DNA of 58,406 bases from Cellvibrionaceae bacterium (GCA_025800365.1 JAOXRT010000101.1:1-58406), one strand, 5' to 3'; positions 8,846-17,984 are shown, counted from the stretch's first letter. Numbers and translations: made by a program. The notes: generated by a model not told the origin, from the letters alone.

Positions 8846-9817
8846 TCAGGGTTTATAGAGCTGATGACGATATTGCGAAGGTGAAATCTTATGCCGTTGG
8901 CTAAATGCTTTTGAGAGTGCCGAGCTATCGGCAAAGCCACATTCGCTGGCAATTTGTTTAATGGGGATGGCCTTGTCGGCCAATAATGACTTGGCTTGTT
9001 CTAAGCGAAGTTCATTAAACAAACGAGCTGGCGATAGCTGGAAGCTTTGTTGGCAAAGGCGGTGTAGGCTGCGAACAGAGGTGGCCATATAATCCGCCAT
9101 TTGCTCTACGCTGATGCTTGAGGCTAAATTCTCCTGTAACCATTTTATAAGGTTTAGTAGGCTGCTGCTGGCGGCTTTTTCTTGCAGGCTAATCGGCATG
9201 GAAAGCTGCGGTTGGTGCCCTTCTCGAAACATAAAGGCCAATAAATTTTTGGCTACCTTTAAGGCTAAAGATCGGTCGTGATCTTGGGTGAGCAATGCGA
9301 GGCTCATGTCTACGCCTGCTAATACTCCCGCCGATGTCCATAAATGACCATCGTTCACATAAAGGCTGTTTTCCAACACGGTGCTATCAGGGCAAAGATT
9401 TTGTAAGTGAGACAAAGCTGCCCAGTGGCTGGTAATCCGTTTTCCTTCCAGCAAGCCTGCCTTGGCTAATAAAAGACTACCGCTGCACACCGAGCATAGT
9501 CGTGTTGCTTTTGCTGCGTTTTCGCTGATCCAGTTTATGAAATTAGAGTTTTCGCTCGCAGCGAGCAGTGGCTCGGCGTTGGCCCCCGGAATCAGCAAAT
9601 AATCGATGGGTGCTTGGCAAGCCGATAGGGGCTCACAATGAATTGCTAGGCCGGAGGAGCTACTTAGCCTGCTTTGCTCGGCAATATATCGAATCTGATA
9701 CGCCTGATAGCCAAGCTCTTCATTGGCTTGGGCAAACACATCAGCCGGGCCGGCGACGTCAAGTAGCTGAAAACCAGGGTAACAGGCTATATAGATTGTT
9801 TTGGCAGAATTTGACAT
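8846..9817 (-). CDS. GlxA-family transcriptional regulator (DJ-1/PfpI domain plus AraC helix-turn-helix)
   Basis: A 323-residue fusion. The N-terminal 190 residues form a DJ-1/PfpI amidase-like domain with FQLLDVAGPADVF and CSVCSGSLLLAKAGLLEGKR. The C-terminal 100 residues form an AraC DNA-binding domain with QMADYMATSVRSLHRLCQQS and QIASECGFADSSALSKAFSQ. In characterised relatives the PfpI-like domain senses a small metabolite and need not be catalytic. It is divergent from an isonitrile-hydratase-like gene carrying the same type of domain; the 72-bp gap makes coregulation very likely. Confidence 0.9.
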   Translation of the reverse strand: MSNSAKTIYIACYPGFQLLDVAGPADVFAQANEELGYQAYQIRYIAEQSRLSSSSGLAIHCEPLSACQAPIDYLLIPGANAEPLLAASENSNFINWISENAAKATRLCSVCSGSLLLAKAGLLEGKRITSHWAALSHLQNLCPDSTVLENSLYVNDGHLWTSAGVLAGVDMSLALLTQDHDRSLALKVAKNLLAFMFREGHQPQLSMPISLQEKAASSSLLNLIKWLQENLASSISVEQMADYMATSVRSLHRLCQQSFQLSPARLFNELRLEQAKSLLADKAIPIKQIASECGFADSSALSKAFSQRHKISPSQYRHQLYKP

Positions 9818-9889
9818 CTGTTTATCATAACGGCCAGGCCTTCATATTGCTATGGTGTTCTTTAAATCAAGAACGTAAAGGAAGGCAGC

Positions 9890-10534
9890 ATGAAGATACT
9901 GATGTTGATATACCCAGGAATGACACCACTGGATTTTTTAGGGCCTTTGCAAGTGTGGTCGCAGTGGCCTAACGCGGATATTCAGGTGGTGTGGCAACGC
10001 AAGGAAGTGGTTTCAACCGATACGGTAGCGGGCATTATGCCCAGCCATAGTTTTGAAGACTGTTTTGTCGAGCCCGATATCGTCTTTGTACCCGGCGGTG
10101 GCTTGCCGACATTAGAGCTGATGGAGAACCAAGCGGTGCTAAAGTTTTTACAGCAAAAAGCACAAAACGCGAGCTGGGTTTGCAGTGTTTGCACCGGCTC
10201 CTTAGTGCTGGCAGCCGCGGGCCTACTTTCTGGTAAGCGAGCGACAACTCACTGGGCAGCCCTTGATGCTCTTGCCACTATGGGCGTGGAGGTTATTAAA
10301 GAGCGCTATGTAATTGATGATGGGGTGGCCAGTGGCGGCGGTGTTACCGCTGGCATTGATTTTGGCTTGGCTATGCTGGATACCATAGCTGGCCGTGATG
10401 TTGCCGAAGCTGTGCAGCTGGCCTTGGAATACAATCCGCAAGCTCCCTTTAACTCTGGCACACCAGAACAAGCCCGCCCGGAAATAGTCGATGCAGTATT
10501 AAATCGTTATTTGAGTATGACGCAAACGGCTTAG
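9890..10534 (+). CDS. DJ-1/PfpI family protein, isonitrile hydratase-like
   Basis: A 214-residue single-domain DJ-1/PfpI protein. It starts at an ATG preceded by AAGGAAGG. The sequence closely follows the pattern of Pseudomonas isonitrile hydratase: LIYPGMTPLDFLGPLQVW at the N-terminus, FVPGGG (67-72), and the nucleophile elbow SVCTGSLVLAAAGLL with Cys101, followed by GKRATTHWAALD and GGGVTAGIDFGLAML. Cys101 coincides with the catalytic cysteine position reported for the Pseudomonas enzyme. The likely activity is hydration of isonitriles to N-substituted formamides, but other DJ-1 family activities are possible. A divergent GlxA-type regulator supports inducible expression. Confidence 0.75.
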   Translation: MKILMLIYPGMTPLDFLGPLQVWSQWPNADIQVVWQRKEVVSTDTVAGIMPSHSFEDCFVEPDIVFVPGGGLPTLELMENQAVLKFLQQKAQNASWVCSVCTGSLVLAAAGLLSGKRATTHWAALDALATMGVEVIKERYVIDDGVASGGGVTAGIDFGLAMLDTIAGRDVAEAVQLALEYNPQAPFNSGTPEQARPEIVDAVLNRYLSMTQTA

Positions 10535-10555
10535 GCTAGGGAGATTGTGAGAGAC

Positions 10556-10583
10556 GGGGTCAGATCCCTAGGGATCTGACCCC
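10556..10583. repeat. 28-bp perfect palindrome, REP-like
   Basis: The half-site GGGGTCAGATCCCT (10556-10569) is followed without spacer by its exact complement (10570-10583). From memory of other genomes, GGGGTCAGATC-type palindromes occur as dispersed REP-like repeats associated with REP-associated tyrosine transposases; no such gene is in this window. It lies between convergent genes and could also reduce read-through, though no U-tract follows. Confidence 0.6.
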
Positions 10584-10600
10584 TGTGTTTTGGAAAGGAG

Positions 10601-10921
10601 TTACTTGAGACGAACTGCGGTGCCGCTGACGCTTACCATCATCATGCTGCCACCTTGGCCAACAACTTCGTAATCGATATCAATGCCCACAATCGCATCG
10701 GCGCCTAAAGCGCGAGCTTTGGCTTCCATTTCTTGGAAAGCGATATCGCGTGCTTTACCCATTTCCTGTTCATAGGCATTAGATCGGCCGCCTACTACAT
10801 CGCGCACCATGCCAAAGATATCTTTGAAAATATTGGCACCCAAGATGGCCTCGCCGACGACGATATCTAAATACGTATCGATGTTACGGCCTTCAATATT
10901 GGTGGTAGTGGTCTTTAACAT
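10601..10921 (-). CDS. ybjQ: YbjQ/UPF0145 family protein
   Basis: A 106-residue protein with the full YbjQ pattern: [20 protein letters not shown], then [35 protein letters not shown] and a final SVSGTAVRL. The start is placed at the ATG at 10921 because AGGAG lies about 6 bases upstream and because this gives the usual family length of about 107 residues; an upstream in-frame ATG at 10951 would add an atypical extension. The family forms small ring-like oligomers (sometimes labelled heavy-metal-binding) of unknown function. It stands alone, with no clear operon partner. Confidence 0.88.
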   Translation of the reverse strand: MLKTTTTNIEGRNIDTYLDIVVGEAILGANIFKDIFGMVRDVVGGRSNAYEQEMGKARDIAFQEMEAKARALGADAIVGIDIDYEVVGQGGSMMMVSVSGTAVRLK

Positions 10922-11006
10922 GGTCGACTCCTTAAATGTCTGATTCCCCATTTTAGACGACGAATCACGGCATTTAGAGTCAAGATCACATAAGTTTACA
11001 CTTTAG

Positions 11007-11969
11007 CTAACCGGCACGTTTTAGTTCGGTTAGTAATTCACCACTTTTGAAGATCTGGAAGGGAGCTTTGCCGAAGCGAAGCTTGCCGCGCTTGCGTTCT
11101 ACCAGCTTATTGATGCCGATAAGGTCTGGCATGGTATCGCTGAGCTGCTTGCGAAGGCGATAGAGCTGAATATTGATATGGGCTAGATCCATTCCCATTT
11201 CTCGGCATAACAGCTCATTATCGATCCAGCCTTGGTCGTAATCATTTAGGCCTTTGGCTTCGTCGAGGGCTCGGCAGCGGGCTAGATGTAGAAGAACATA
11301 GTGATGGCTGCGTTCTCCAAGATCACACTGATTGCCGCCATTGCTTAATGCAAGGCTGGTGTTTTCTTCATCTTGGGTGGTGTTGAAGCGGAATAGAAAG
11401 TTATCCACAGACCAATCGGCATCGATAACGACAGTAGGTGAATTGGATTTATCTGTGAGGTGCAAAGTCCAGCGCAAATCACCTAGGCTGATTTCATCGC
11501 CATGCCTTAGCTCTTTGACTTGTGAGCTTTCATCAAGGGTTTCCAATAGCCATTGATGATTATCGGGTGATAGATGAAGGGCCAGTTCGGGGTGTTCATC
11601 ATTAGGTAGCAGCATTAGCTCGCGTAAAGGGATAGCGCCCTCTTGGCTATGTTGAGGCACGATAAAGCTGTCAGGTGCTGATGTGTCTTCAACTAAGAAA
11701 CGCAGCTCTTTGCTAACAAACTGAATCAACTGCCCTGCTTGGATTGGGTAGTTCTGCTGGCTTTCAATCTTTTTGCCGTCAATCCAAACGCCGTTGCGGC
11801 TAATGTCTTTTAACAGCCATTGGCTGCCGTCCCATTCAATCGAAGCGTGAATCTTCGAAATTTGTGGGGCATCTAAAAACGTATCGACCTTATCTTCGCG
11901 GCGGCCAAAGGTGTGATGTGGTAATAGGTGACAAAGCTGTTTGCTTTGTACATTGATCAGGCTAGCCAT
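11007..11969 (-). CDS. FHA-domain protein with C-terminal winged-helix-like region
   Basis: A 320-residue cytoplasmic protein. The N-terminal FHA domain (about residues 15-95) shows the conserved FGRRED, ISKIHASIEWDG and LKDISRNGVWIDGKKI elements that bind phosphothreonine peptides. A second FHA-like strand pattern is seen at HGDEISLGDLRWTLHL (about 150-165). The last 100 residues (GWIDNELLCREMGMDLAHIN, LYRLRKQLSD) resemble a winged-helix domain like those found C-terminal in OmpR-type regulators. This combination suggests a phospho-dependent regulator linked to a Ser/Thr kinase elsewhere in the genome. It is monocistronic and divergent from cysH. Confidence 0.72.
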   Translation of the reverse strand: MASLINVQSKQLCHLLPHHTFGRREDKVDTFLDAPQISKIHASIEWDGSQWLLKDISRNGVWIDGKKIESQQNYPIQAGQLIQFVSKELRFLVEDTSAPDSFIVPQHSQEGAIPLRELMLLPNDEHPELALHLSPDNHQWLLETLDESSQVKELRHGDEISLGDLRWTLHLTDKSNSPTVVIDADWSVDNFLFRFNTTQDEENTSLALSNGGNQCDLGERSHHYVLLHLARCRALDEAKGLNDYDQGWIDNELLCREMGMDLAHINIQLYRLRKQLSDTMPDLIGINKLVERKRGKLRFGKAPFQIFKSGELLTELKRAG

Positions 11970-12219
11970 ATTGTTATTGCATTTTTCTTAGTTAACACAG
12001 GCTGCCCCCATCTACAGCTCTTCTGGGTGGCAATTAGGTTAAAGTCTACCAGAGTCGCTATATAAACGGTTAGTGGTATAAGTGTATGGTTTCTCATTTT
12101 AAGGAGCTATCTACTTTCCTATATAGCTAAAAGCCTTTTACTTATGGTTAAAGGTCATTTTGTTTCCTTGTTTTCTTGGTTTACCATCCTCCACCTTGTT
12201 TTACTAAGGTATGAGAATC

Positions 12220-12834
12220 ATGGATCTTCAGGCGATCAACCAAGAATTGGCCTCGGCAAGCCCTGCTGAGATTGTTAAGTGGGCACTTGGCTTAGGTAAA
12301 AAGTCGATTTTAACTACTAACTTTGGCCCCGGTGAGGCTTCCATCATTCATGCTGTTTGTGAGCAGGATGCCAAAGTACCTGTGGTTTGGATTGATTCGG
12401 GTTATGCCTTAAAAGCGACCTACCAATTCGCCGATAAAGTGATCAAGCGCTTTGATTTAAACTTGGACGTTTACACACCTAAAGTCAGCGCGGCTCGCCG
12501 CGATGCGGTTATGGGTGGCATCCCAATGGTTGATGAGCCAGAGCATGCTGAGTTTACCGAGCAGTTCAAGTTAGAGCCGTTTAATCGCGCAATGGCTGAG
12601 CACCAGCCTGAAGTATGGTTTACCAATTTACGTAAACACCAAACCGCTTTACGTCAGACTTTAGATATTGTGTCTATGAGCAGCGATGGTGTTATTAAGG
12701 TTTCTCCATTCTTCCATTATGACGATGAGGCGCTGGAAAAATACCTGCAGGAAAATGATCTTCCTAACGAAGAAAATTATTACGATCCAACTAAGGCTCT
12801 AGCAAATCGAGAGTGTGGCTTACATACTCGTTAA
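12220..12834 (+). CDS. cysH: Phosphoadenylyl-sulfate (PAPS) reductase, thioredoxin-dependent
   Basis: A 204-residue PAPS reductase. It has the PP-loop-like nucleotide-binding core (SILTTNFGPGEASIIHAV and VVWIDSGYALKATYQFADKV), the KHQTALR region, and the C-terminal catalytic motif ECGLHTR, whose cysteine attacks the sulfuryl group. The two CC pairs that bind a 4Fe-4S cluster in APS reductases are absent, pointing to PAPS as the substrate. It converts PAPS to sulfite in assimilatory sulfate reduction. I chose the ATG at 12220 because the AAGG ribosome-binding site is correctly spaced from it but only one base from the ATG at 12211. It is slightly shorter than the E. coli enzyme. No other cys genes are adjacent. 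Confidence 0.92.
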   Translation: MDLQAINQELASASPAEIVKWALGLGKKSILTTNFGPGEASIIHAVCEQDAKVPVVWIDSGYALKATYQFADKVIKRFDLNLDVYTPKVSAARRDAVMGGIPMVDEPEHAEFTEQFKLEPFNRAMAEHQPEVWFTNLRKHQTALRQTLDIVSMSSDGVIKVSPFFHYDDEALEKYLQENDLPNEENYYDPTKALANRECGLHTR

Positions 12835-12870
12835 AGCCAAGCTAGTTGTTTCCTAAGCTTGATAGCAAGC

Positions 12871-12909
12871 CACAAAAAAGCCCGCGATAATTCAGCGGGC
12901 TTTTTTGTG
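12871..12909. terminator. Bidirectional intrinsic terminator
   Basis: CACAAAAAAGCCCGC (12871-12885) and GCGGGCTTTTTTGTG (12895-12909) form a perfect 15-bp stem with a 9-base loop. The GC-rich core is flanked by A-tract and T-tract, so it can terminate both cysH from the left and the large minus-strand gene from the right. Confidence 0.92.
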
Positions 12910-12954
12910 GGGGTGATGTTTTTACTTTTATAGTATCAACATCACAGTGTTGGC

Positions 12955-15900
12955 TTAGTAAAAACCAATAACATGATCAAGCTGATCGATAGGATTGATC
13001 GGGGTAAGGTCCAGCATCTCGGCAGTGCCGTCTTGCTCAAATACTGCAGAATTTGAACTGCTTGCCTCGCTGCTTGTTAAATTAATGTCATCAGCTTTTA
13101 CATCACTTAAAAGATCGCTAAGTCCTAATGCTAGAGCTTCTTCGTCGCTGATCCCGGTAGCAACTTCCAGCCATACATCGTCAATATCGTGAGTATTGCC
13201 TTCGGTATCGGTCCAGCTAGAACGAAGACCGGTAACGCCAGCATCGTGTACTTCATCGACTTCTTGTGCTTCCAAATTAATGGCTTCTAAACCAATATCT
13301 TCTAGGTTTAACAGCTCATCTTCTTGGCTAATACCATCGCTATTTTTATCTTGCCACACTTGAACTTGCGTAAAGGCATGGTCTTTAGCATCAAAAATAC
13401 CGTCGCCGTTGGAGTCTAAATCAGCAAGGGCTGCGAAACCGTGCTCAGCATTATCGCCATTACTTAAGCTCATATGTTCGCCAAATAATTCAGAACCATC
13501 ATTAATTAAACCGTCATTATCACGATCGAAAACTAACAAGCCGTCATCGCTAGCCGCCCAAGCTGTTGTGTCCATTAATCCGTCGGCATTTATATCAAAA
13601 TCAACGCCGTTACTCATGGCGATCAGTTCCACTCCGTCACCATCCAAATCAAGTACTAGAGGTGTAATCACTTTAGTATTGGTTACTCTCATAGTGCTGT
13701 AAGCAGATGTTGCATGGCACTCTGTGTTGCCTGGCATAGGCTCATCGCCAAGGTATGCGACATAGCTGGTGGATGAACTGTAGCCGGGGTAGTGAATTTG
13801 ACCATTCTGTAAGCGGTGAGGGTTGAGTGACGCCGCTAGAGGTCTAAACGCATCTAAACGAAAGCTACCATCGTCTTGAACTATTGCAGTGTGTACATTG
13901 GTATAGTTAGTAGAGACACCACTTGAGTAGCGCATAGAGTTGTTTTCGAAAATGGTTATCTCGGTTCCAGGCGCCGCATTGGTCGTACCATATAAGCTAA
14001 TATCTCGAGGGTAGCCTGCGTCGTAGCTTCCCGGTACGCCATACAGTTGAATACTAATCTCTTCATCAATGATATCAATACGCATCGTTTCTTCAGATTT
14101 TGAACCATCAGGAGAGGTTGCTTGAATTAAAATGTCGTGGTGTGTATCGGTTTCGTAGTCTAAACCTGAGCCTGTGGTGGTAACTACACCGGTATTCTTA
14201 TTTATTTTGAATCGGCCATCAGCATCATCAAGTAGTTTGTAGGTCACCTTGCCGGCGGTATCTGGGTCTTCTGCAAAGGCTGTTATGCCAACTTCAGTGC
14301 CTTCTTTGGCGCATTCAGAAACTTCATTTTTGCTATTATTAGTATCGATAACGGGGCCAATAGGCTCATTATGATCAAGTACATCAATGGTAAATTTCTT
14401 TTCTGAGAAGCTGCCATCTGAAGAGTTAGCCCTAACTTTAATGGTGTGCGATGTATCTACATCGTAGTCTAGATTTCCTTTAAGAGTTACAACACCAGTT
14501 TTGCTATTAATTGCAAAGCGACCGTCGGCATCATCAATAAGTTCGTAGCGAACAGTGTCATCGCTATCTGGATCGATGGCCTCTGCCGTTAAACCTACGC
14601 GGCTGCCTTTACTGGCGTTTTCCATCACCTCATTCCTATCGGAATCAATATCTTTAACAGGCCCGATAGGTTGGTTAGCTAGGACATTAATTGTAAATGT
14701 TTCATTGCTTACTGTTGAATCGCTAGATTCGGCCTTAACGACTATGTCATAGCTTGAGCCATTGCTGATATCTAGCGCTCGAGTTGTGCGAACTACACCT
14801 GAATCGGCATCAATTTCAAAGCGTCCATCGGCATCATCAAATAAAGAATAACTAACCGTATCATCTTTATCCGGATCTTCAGCAAAGGCCGTTAGCCCCA
14901 CAACCGCGCCTGCAGCTAAGCCTTCTCTAACTTCGTTTGCAGCGCCATCAACATCGCTAACGGGGCCAATGGGATTGTTAACATCAATGACATTAATATT
15001 GAAGATGTTAAAAGAACTGCTGCCATCACTGGATGTAGCTTTAATAGAAACTTGATAGAGATTCTGTGTATCGAAATCAAGCTGACCTGCAAGAGTGACG
15101 ACGCCTGTGTTTTCGTTGATTGCAAACATGTCATCGGGGTTTTGCATGAGCTCATAGCTAACTGTGTCACCGGCGTCTGGATCAATAGCTTCGGCTGTTA
15201 GGCCAACGGTATCACCAATGGCTGCATCTTCGCTTACTTGATTAAAATCTGAATCGATATCTTTTACAGGGCCAATCGGGCGATTAATGGTTAAATCTAC
15301 TTCTCGATAGTCTCGCTCATCGCTACCAAAGGTATCGGCTAAAACAAAAGGATCGATACCACCTGCTGGATTTGCGTAATCTCGGCTGATATCGAAATAG
15401 ACTAGTCCGGATTCGTCTATGTCTTTAATGCCATCGTTATCACTATCAAAATCTTTGTAATCGGCGAAGCCGCTACCGTCAGTATTCTGTGTATCCAAAC
15501 CGGCAGACAGAAGTGCATCTTTGCTAGCAATATTCGCATCAAAAATATCGTTTAATCCATCGCGGTCCGCATCCATAAATACGGTAGGCTCTTTAAAAGA
15601 AAAGGTAGATTGAGCTTCGATATTATCGGCAATACCATCGTTATCGCTGTCGATATCTAAATAGTCTGCAAGGCCATCCCCATCGCGGTCACCAGCACCT
15701 TCAACAATGTCAAGAATGCCGTCGTTATCATCGTCGATGTCGATATCATCTGAAATTTCATCGCCGTCCGTATCTACTCCAGCTTGACCTAAACTAGCTG
15801 TACTGATTCGTAATTCATCAGAACTGTTGTCACTTATGCTGCCTGCTATATTACTAATGGTGGCATTGACATCATAAAAGCCTTCTGCCCAATCTACTTC

Positions 15901-16686
15901 GCCGAGATTTAAAAACCAACGGTCTCCTTCAAATGTTAGGCCATTGGCTTCGGTATAATCTTGCCCATTTACCGATACTGTTAAGGTGTCACCAGCGTTG
16001 ATTTTCGCGGTACCTGTTAGTACAAGCTCGCCAGCGGGATGATGTAAAAGACTATCTACTGTAGGGGCAACTTGAGGAGGATTATTGGCAGCACTCGCTA
16101 CTGTTACTGTTTGTGCGATACTATGCTCTGATTTATTGCCTGCCAAATCAGTAACAATCACGGTTATATTGTGAGCGCCTGCTTCTAGATCGCTATCTAG
16201 ATCGACATTGAATTTACCATTCTTTTTGGCTTTTCCCTGAGCAACCTTTTCGCCGTCTACAAAAACTTCTACTTTAGCGTAACGCTCACTCTTGCCACGA
16301 ATGGAAATATCACCGTCTCCGATTAAATCTCCCGCTAGGTTTTTGCCTTCGTATATTTTAAAGTCATCAGCTTCATTTACCTTGGTGTCAATGAGGACCC
16401 TAAATTTAGGGCTAGCAGATGACATACGGTTGTTCGACTCTTCAGAACGAACTGTAAAGTGATGTTGGCCGTGACTTAACTCATCGGTAGTGAAAGACCA
16501 AACACCTTTGTTATTAACTTTCGCCGTACCTAAAAGCTTGTTTCCATCATAAATTCGTACTGTTTCACCTGGGTCACCTTTGCCCACAAGTTTTAGTGTT
16601 TCATCATTACTACGACCTTTGTGATTGACATTTCCTGTAACGCTGCCGTAGTTATCATATGCCTTTGTTATTATTGCTCGTGCCAT
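12955..16686 (-). CDS. Large secreted-type cadherin / Ig-like / calcium-binding repeat protein
   Basis: A 1243-residue acidic protein. The order of regions is: Ig-like repeats (about 1-300, e.g. GDPGETVRIYDGNKLLGTAK); thrombospondin type-3-like Asp-rich calcium repeats (about 304-430, DIDIDDDNDGILDIVEGAGD); four cadherin repeats of about 102 residues, each opening with PIGPV (about 467, 571, 673, 775) and containing DDADGRF and the NTGVVT-like motif; an unassigned segment (about 875-1005); and an EF-hand-like C-terminal region beginning TPLVLDLDGDGVEL. There is no signal peptide, so export by a type I-like system is likely. The start ATG at 16686 is chosen for its AGGGTGA ribosome-binding site; a GTG lies 3 codons earlier. 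It is probably a surface adhesin or matrix protein. Confidence 0.85.
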   Translation of the reverse strand: MARAIITKAYDNYGSVTGNVNHKGRSNDETLKLVGKGDPGETVRIYDGNKLLGTAKVNNKGVWSFTTDELSHGQHHFTVRSEESNNRMSSASPKFRVLIDTKVNEADDFKIYEGKNLAGDLIGDGDISIRGKSERYAKVEVFVDGEKVAQGKAKKNGKFNVDLDSDLEAGAHNITVIVTDLAGNKSEHSIAQTVTVASAANNPPQVAPTVDSLLHHPAGELVLTGTAKINAGDTLTVSVNGQDYTEANGLTFEGDRWFLNLGEVDWAEGFYDVNATISNIAGSISDNSSDELRISTASLGQAGVDTDGDEISDDIDIDDDNDGILDIVEGAGDRDGDGLADYLDIDSDNDGIADNIEAQSTFSFKEPTVFMDADRDGLNDIFDANIASKDALLSAGLDTQNTDGSGFADYKDFDSDNDGIKDIDESGLVYFDISRDYANPAGGIDPFVLADTFGSDERDYREVDLTINRPIGPVKDIDSDFNQVSEDAAIGDTVGLTAEAIDPDAGDTVSYELMQNPDDMFAINENTGVVTLAGQLDFDTQNLYQVSIKATSSDGSSSFNIFNINVIDVNNPIGPVSDVDGAANEVREGLAAGAVVGLTAFAEDPDKDDTVSYSLFDDADGRFEIDADSGVVRTTRALDISNGSSYDIVVKAESSDSTVSNETFTINVLANQPIGPVKDIDSDRNEVMENASKGSRVGLTAEAIDPDSDDTVRYELIDDADGRFAINSKTGVVTLKGNLDYDVDTSHTIKVRANSSDGSFSEKKFTIDVLDHNEPIGPVIDTNNSKNEVSECAKEGTEVGITAFAEDPDTAGKVTYKLLDDADGRFKINKNTGVVTTTGSGLDYETDTHHDILIQATSPDGSKSEETMRIDIIDEEISIQLYGVPGSYDAGYPRDISLYGTTNAAPGTEITIFENNSMRYSSGVSTNYTNVHTAIVQDDGSFRLDAFRPLAASLNPHRLQNGQIHYPGYSSSTSYVAYLGDEPMPGNTECHATSAYSTMRVTNTKVITPLVLDLDGDGVELIAMSNGVDFDINADGLMDTTAWAASDDGLLVFDRDNDGLINDGSELFGEHMSLSNGDNAEHGFAALADLDSNGDGIFDAKDHAFTQVQVWQDKNSDGISQEDELLNLEDIGLEAINLEAQEVDEVHDAGVTGLRSSWTDTEGNTHDIDDVWLEVATGISDEEALALGLSDLLSDVKADDINLTSSEASSSNSAVFEQDGTAEMLDLTPINPIDQLDHVIGFY

Positions 16687-16924
16687 TTGCTTCACCCTGA
16701 AGAAAAATTAACAGATAAATGGTTTTTGAAAATTAGATTTGTGTCACAGAATAATTGTGAGAGAAGGAAAGGCAATACGCGTTTGGCTTAAACAATCTTT
16801 GTCACTAAAGCAGAAAGACAAGGTGTCGAAATAACTCGACATTAAAAGGGAGGAGGAATAAATAAAACCAATGCTTTTGGCTTAGTTTTGTGTCGTTGAA
16901 AGCTTTTTATAGAAGTTTTTGAAT

Positions 16925-17947
16925 TTATTGATGAGATCGATTTCGCCACTGCTCTGGCGAGCAATGGTTATATTTTTTAAAGGCTCTAGAGAAAGCACTC
17001 AACTCACTGTAGCCAATTAACTCGGAAATCTCAGTCAGTGAAATATCAGAATTTAGTAGTAGTTCTTGAGCAATATCCATTCGTGTTTTGAGGACCAAGC
17101 TTTTAAAGCTAATGCCTTCTTTTAACAGGCCTCGTTGAAGTGCTCGGGGGTGCATTTTAAGTAATAGGGAAATTCGGTCTAAATCGGCATTCCCGCTGCT
17201 CAAACCTTGCTGGATTAATTTGCGTACAACAGGCTGAAGTTTTGCCCCTAGCTCGAAGGTTTTCTTTAGTTGCTCAGCGTGGCTTTGCAGAATATCCAAT
17301 AGCTCCTCATCCGAGCTCTGTAGCGGCTTATATAAATCCTGCTCTGGAAAGCAATAGCTATCAGCTTCTCGATTAAAGTAAACCGGTGTCCCAAATAGCC
17401 TTTCAAACGGCCCAGGGCCTGGCTGGCTAAAGGAAAAGCTAACCGATTGCGGCCGCCAAGCATCTTTCAGTAATAGCTGCCCCAATACAAAAGCTCTAGT
17501 TAGGGTAAAAAAGCGGTGCTGCCGAGTGTCGAATTGAAATGGCGCATTGTAGAGCCTGTGTACAATTGCTAGGCCCTCCTCTACCACCACTTTAAAGGTG
17601 GTCACCTCTGATTCCAAACCCCTATAACGATCGGAGAGCTCCTGTGCGGCGGCCAAATTGGGGCTGCGTTTTATTATTTGTAGAAACGTATCGAAGGGTG
17701 CATTTTCGTGCATTTTAGCGCATAAAACCCCGAAATACGGGCAGTTATAGCGCTCTGCACCTAGGTTCAGTAGGCGATTAAAATCGACAAAGGCAAACAA
17801 ATCGTTCGGTCTTTCTAGCAGTGTCGGATCTAGGCCTATTTCTTCGAATAATGGGCGGTGGTCCCCACCTAAGCTACGTACAGCTTGATCGAATCCAAAT
17901 AGATTACTGGCCCTAACCTGTAGGGGGCTGATGATTTGCGTTGTCAT
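16925..17947 (-). CDS. AraC-family transcriptional regulator
   Basis: A 340-residue regulator. The N-terminal part is an AraC-type ligand domain (RASNLFGFDQAVRSLGGDHR, NCPYFGVLCAKMHENAPF). The C-terminal pair of helix-turn-helices is seen in RISLLLKMHPRALQRGLLKE and EISELIGYSELSAFSRAFKK followed by SPEQWR. The start is set at the ATG at 17947; the frame extends upstream only to a TTG at 17989 within the promoter region. It is divergent from the oxidation locus beginning at 18091, so its likely target is that operon. The large cadherin gene lies 238 bp downstream and is probably separate. Confidence 0.88.
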   Translation of the reverse strand: MTTQIISPLQVRASNLFGFDQAVRSLGGDHRPLFEEIGLDPTLLERPNDLFAFVDFNRLLNLGAERYNCPYFGVLCAKMHENAPFDTFLQIIKRSPNLAAAQELSDRYRGLESEVTTFKVVVEEGLAIVHRLYNAPFQFDTRQHRFFTLTRAFVLGQLLLKDAWRPQSVSFSFSQPGPGPFERLFGTPVYFNREADSYCFPEQDLYKPLQSSDEELLDILQSHAEQLKKTFELGAKLQPVVRKLIQQGLSSGNADLDRISLLLKMHPRALQRGLLKEGISFKSLVLKTRMDIAQELLLNSDISLTEISELIGYSELSAFSRAFKKYNHCSPEQWRNRSHQ

Positions 17948-17956
17948 GGTCTTAAT

Positions 17957-17984
17957 TGTCAAATGATAGTGTTTAAATGTCAAA
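17957..17984. promoter_or_regulatory. Direct repeats in the AraC / oxidation-locus divergent region
   Basis: TGTCAAA occurs at 17957-17963 and again at 17978-17984, start to start 21 bp apart, about two helical turns. AraC-family proteins commonly bind such direct repeats. On the minus strand the same bases read TTGACA, 17 bp, GACAAT, which also resembles a sigma-70 promoter for the regulator gene; the transcript would then begin at or next to its ATG. Confidence 0.45.

Noticed and set aside
14060-15300. Regular repeats of about 300 bp that might suggest a tandem array
   Set aside because: They code for successive cadherin repeats of about 102 residues in one continuous frame and have diverged at the DNA level; this is not CRISPR or satellite DNA.
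12955-16686. An RTX toxin
   Set aside because: The GGxGxDxxx nonapeptide repeats and acylation-type regions are missing; the Asp-rich motifs are thrombospondin-3 and EF-hand-like.
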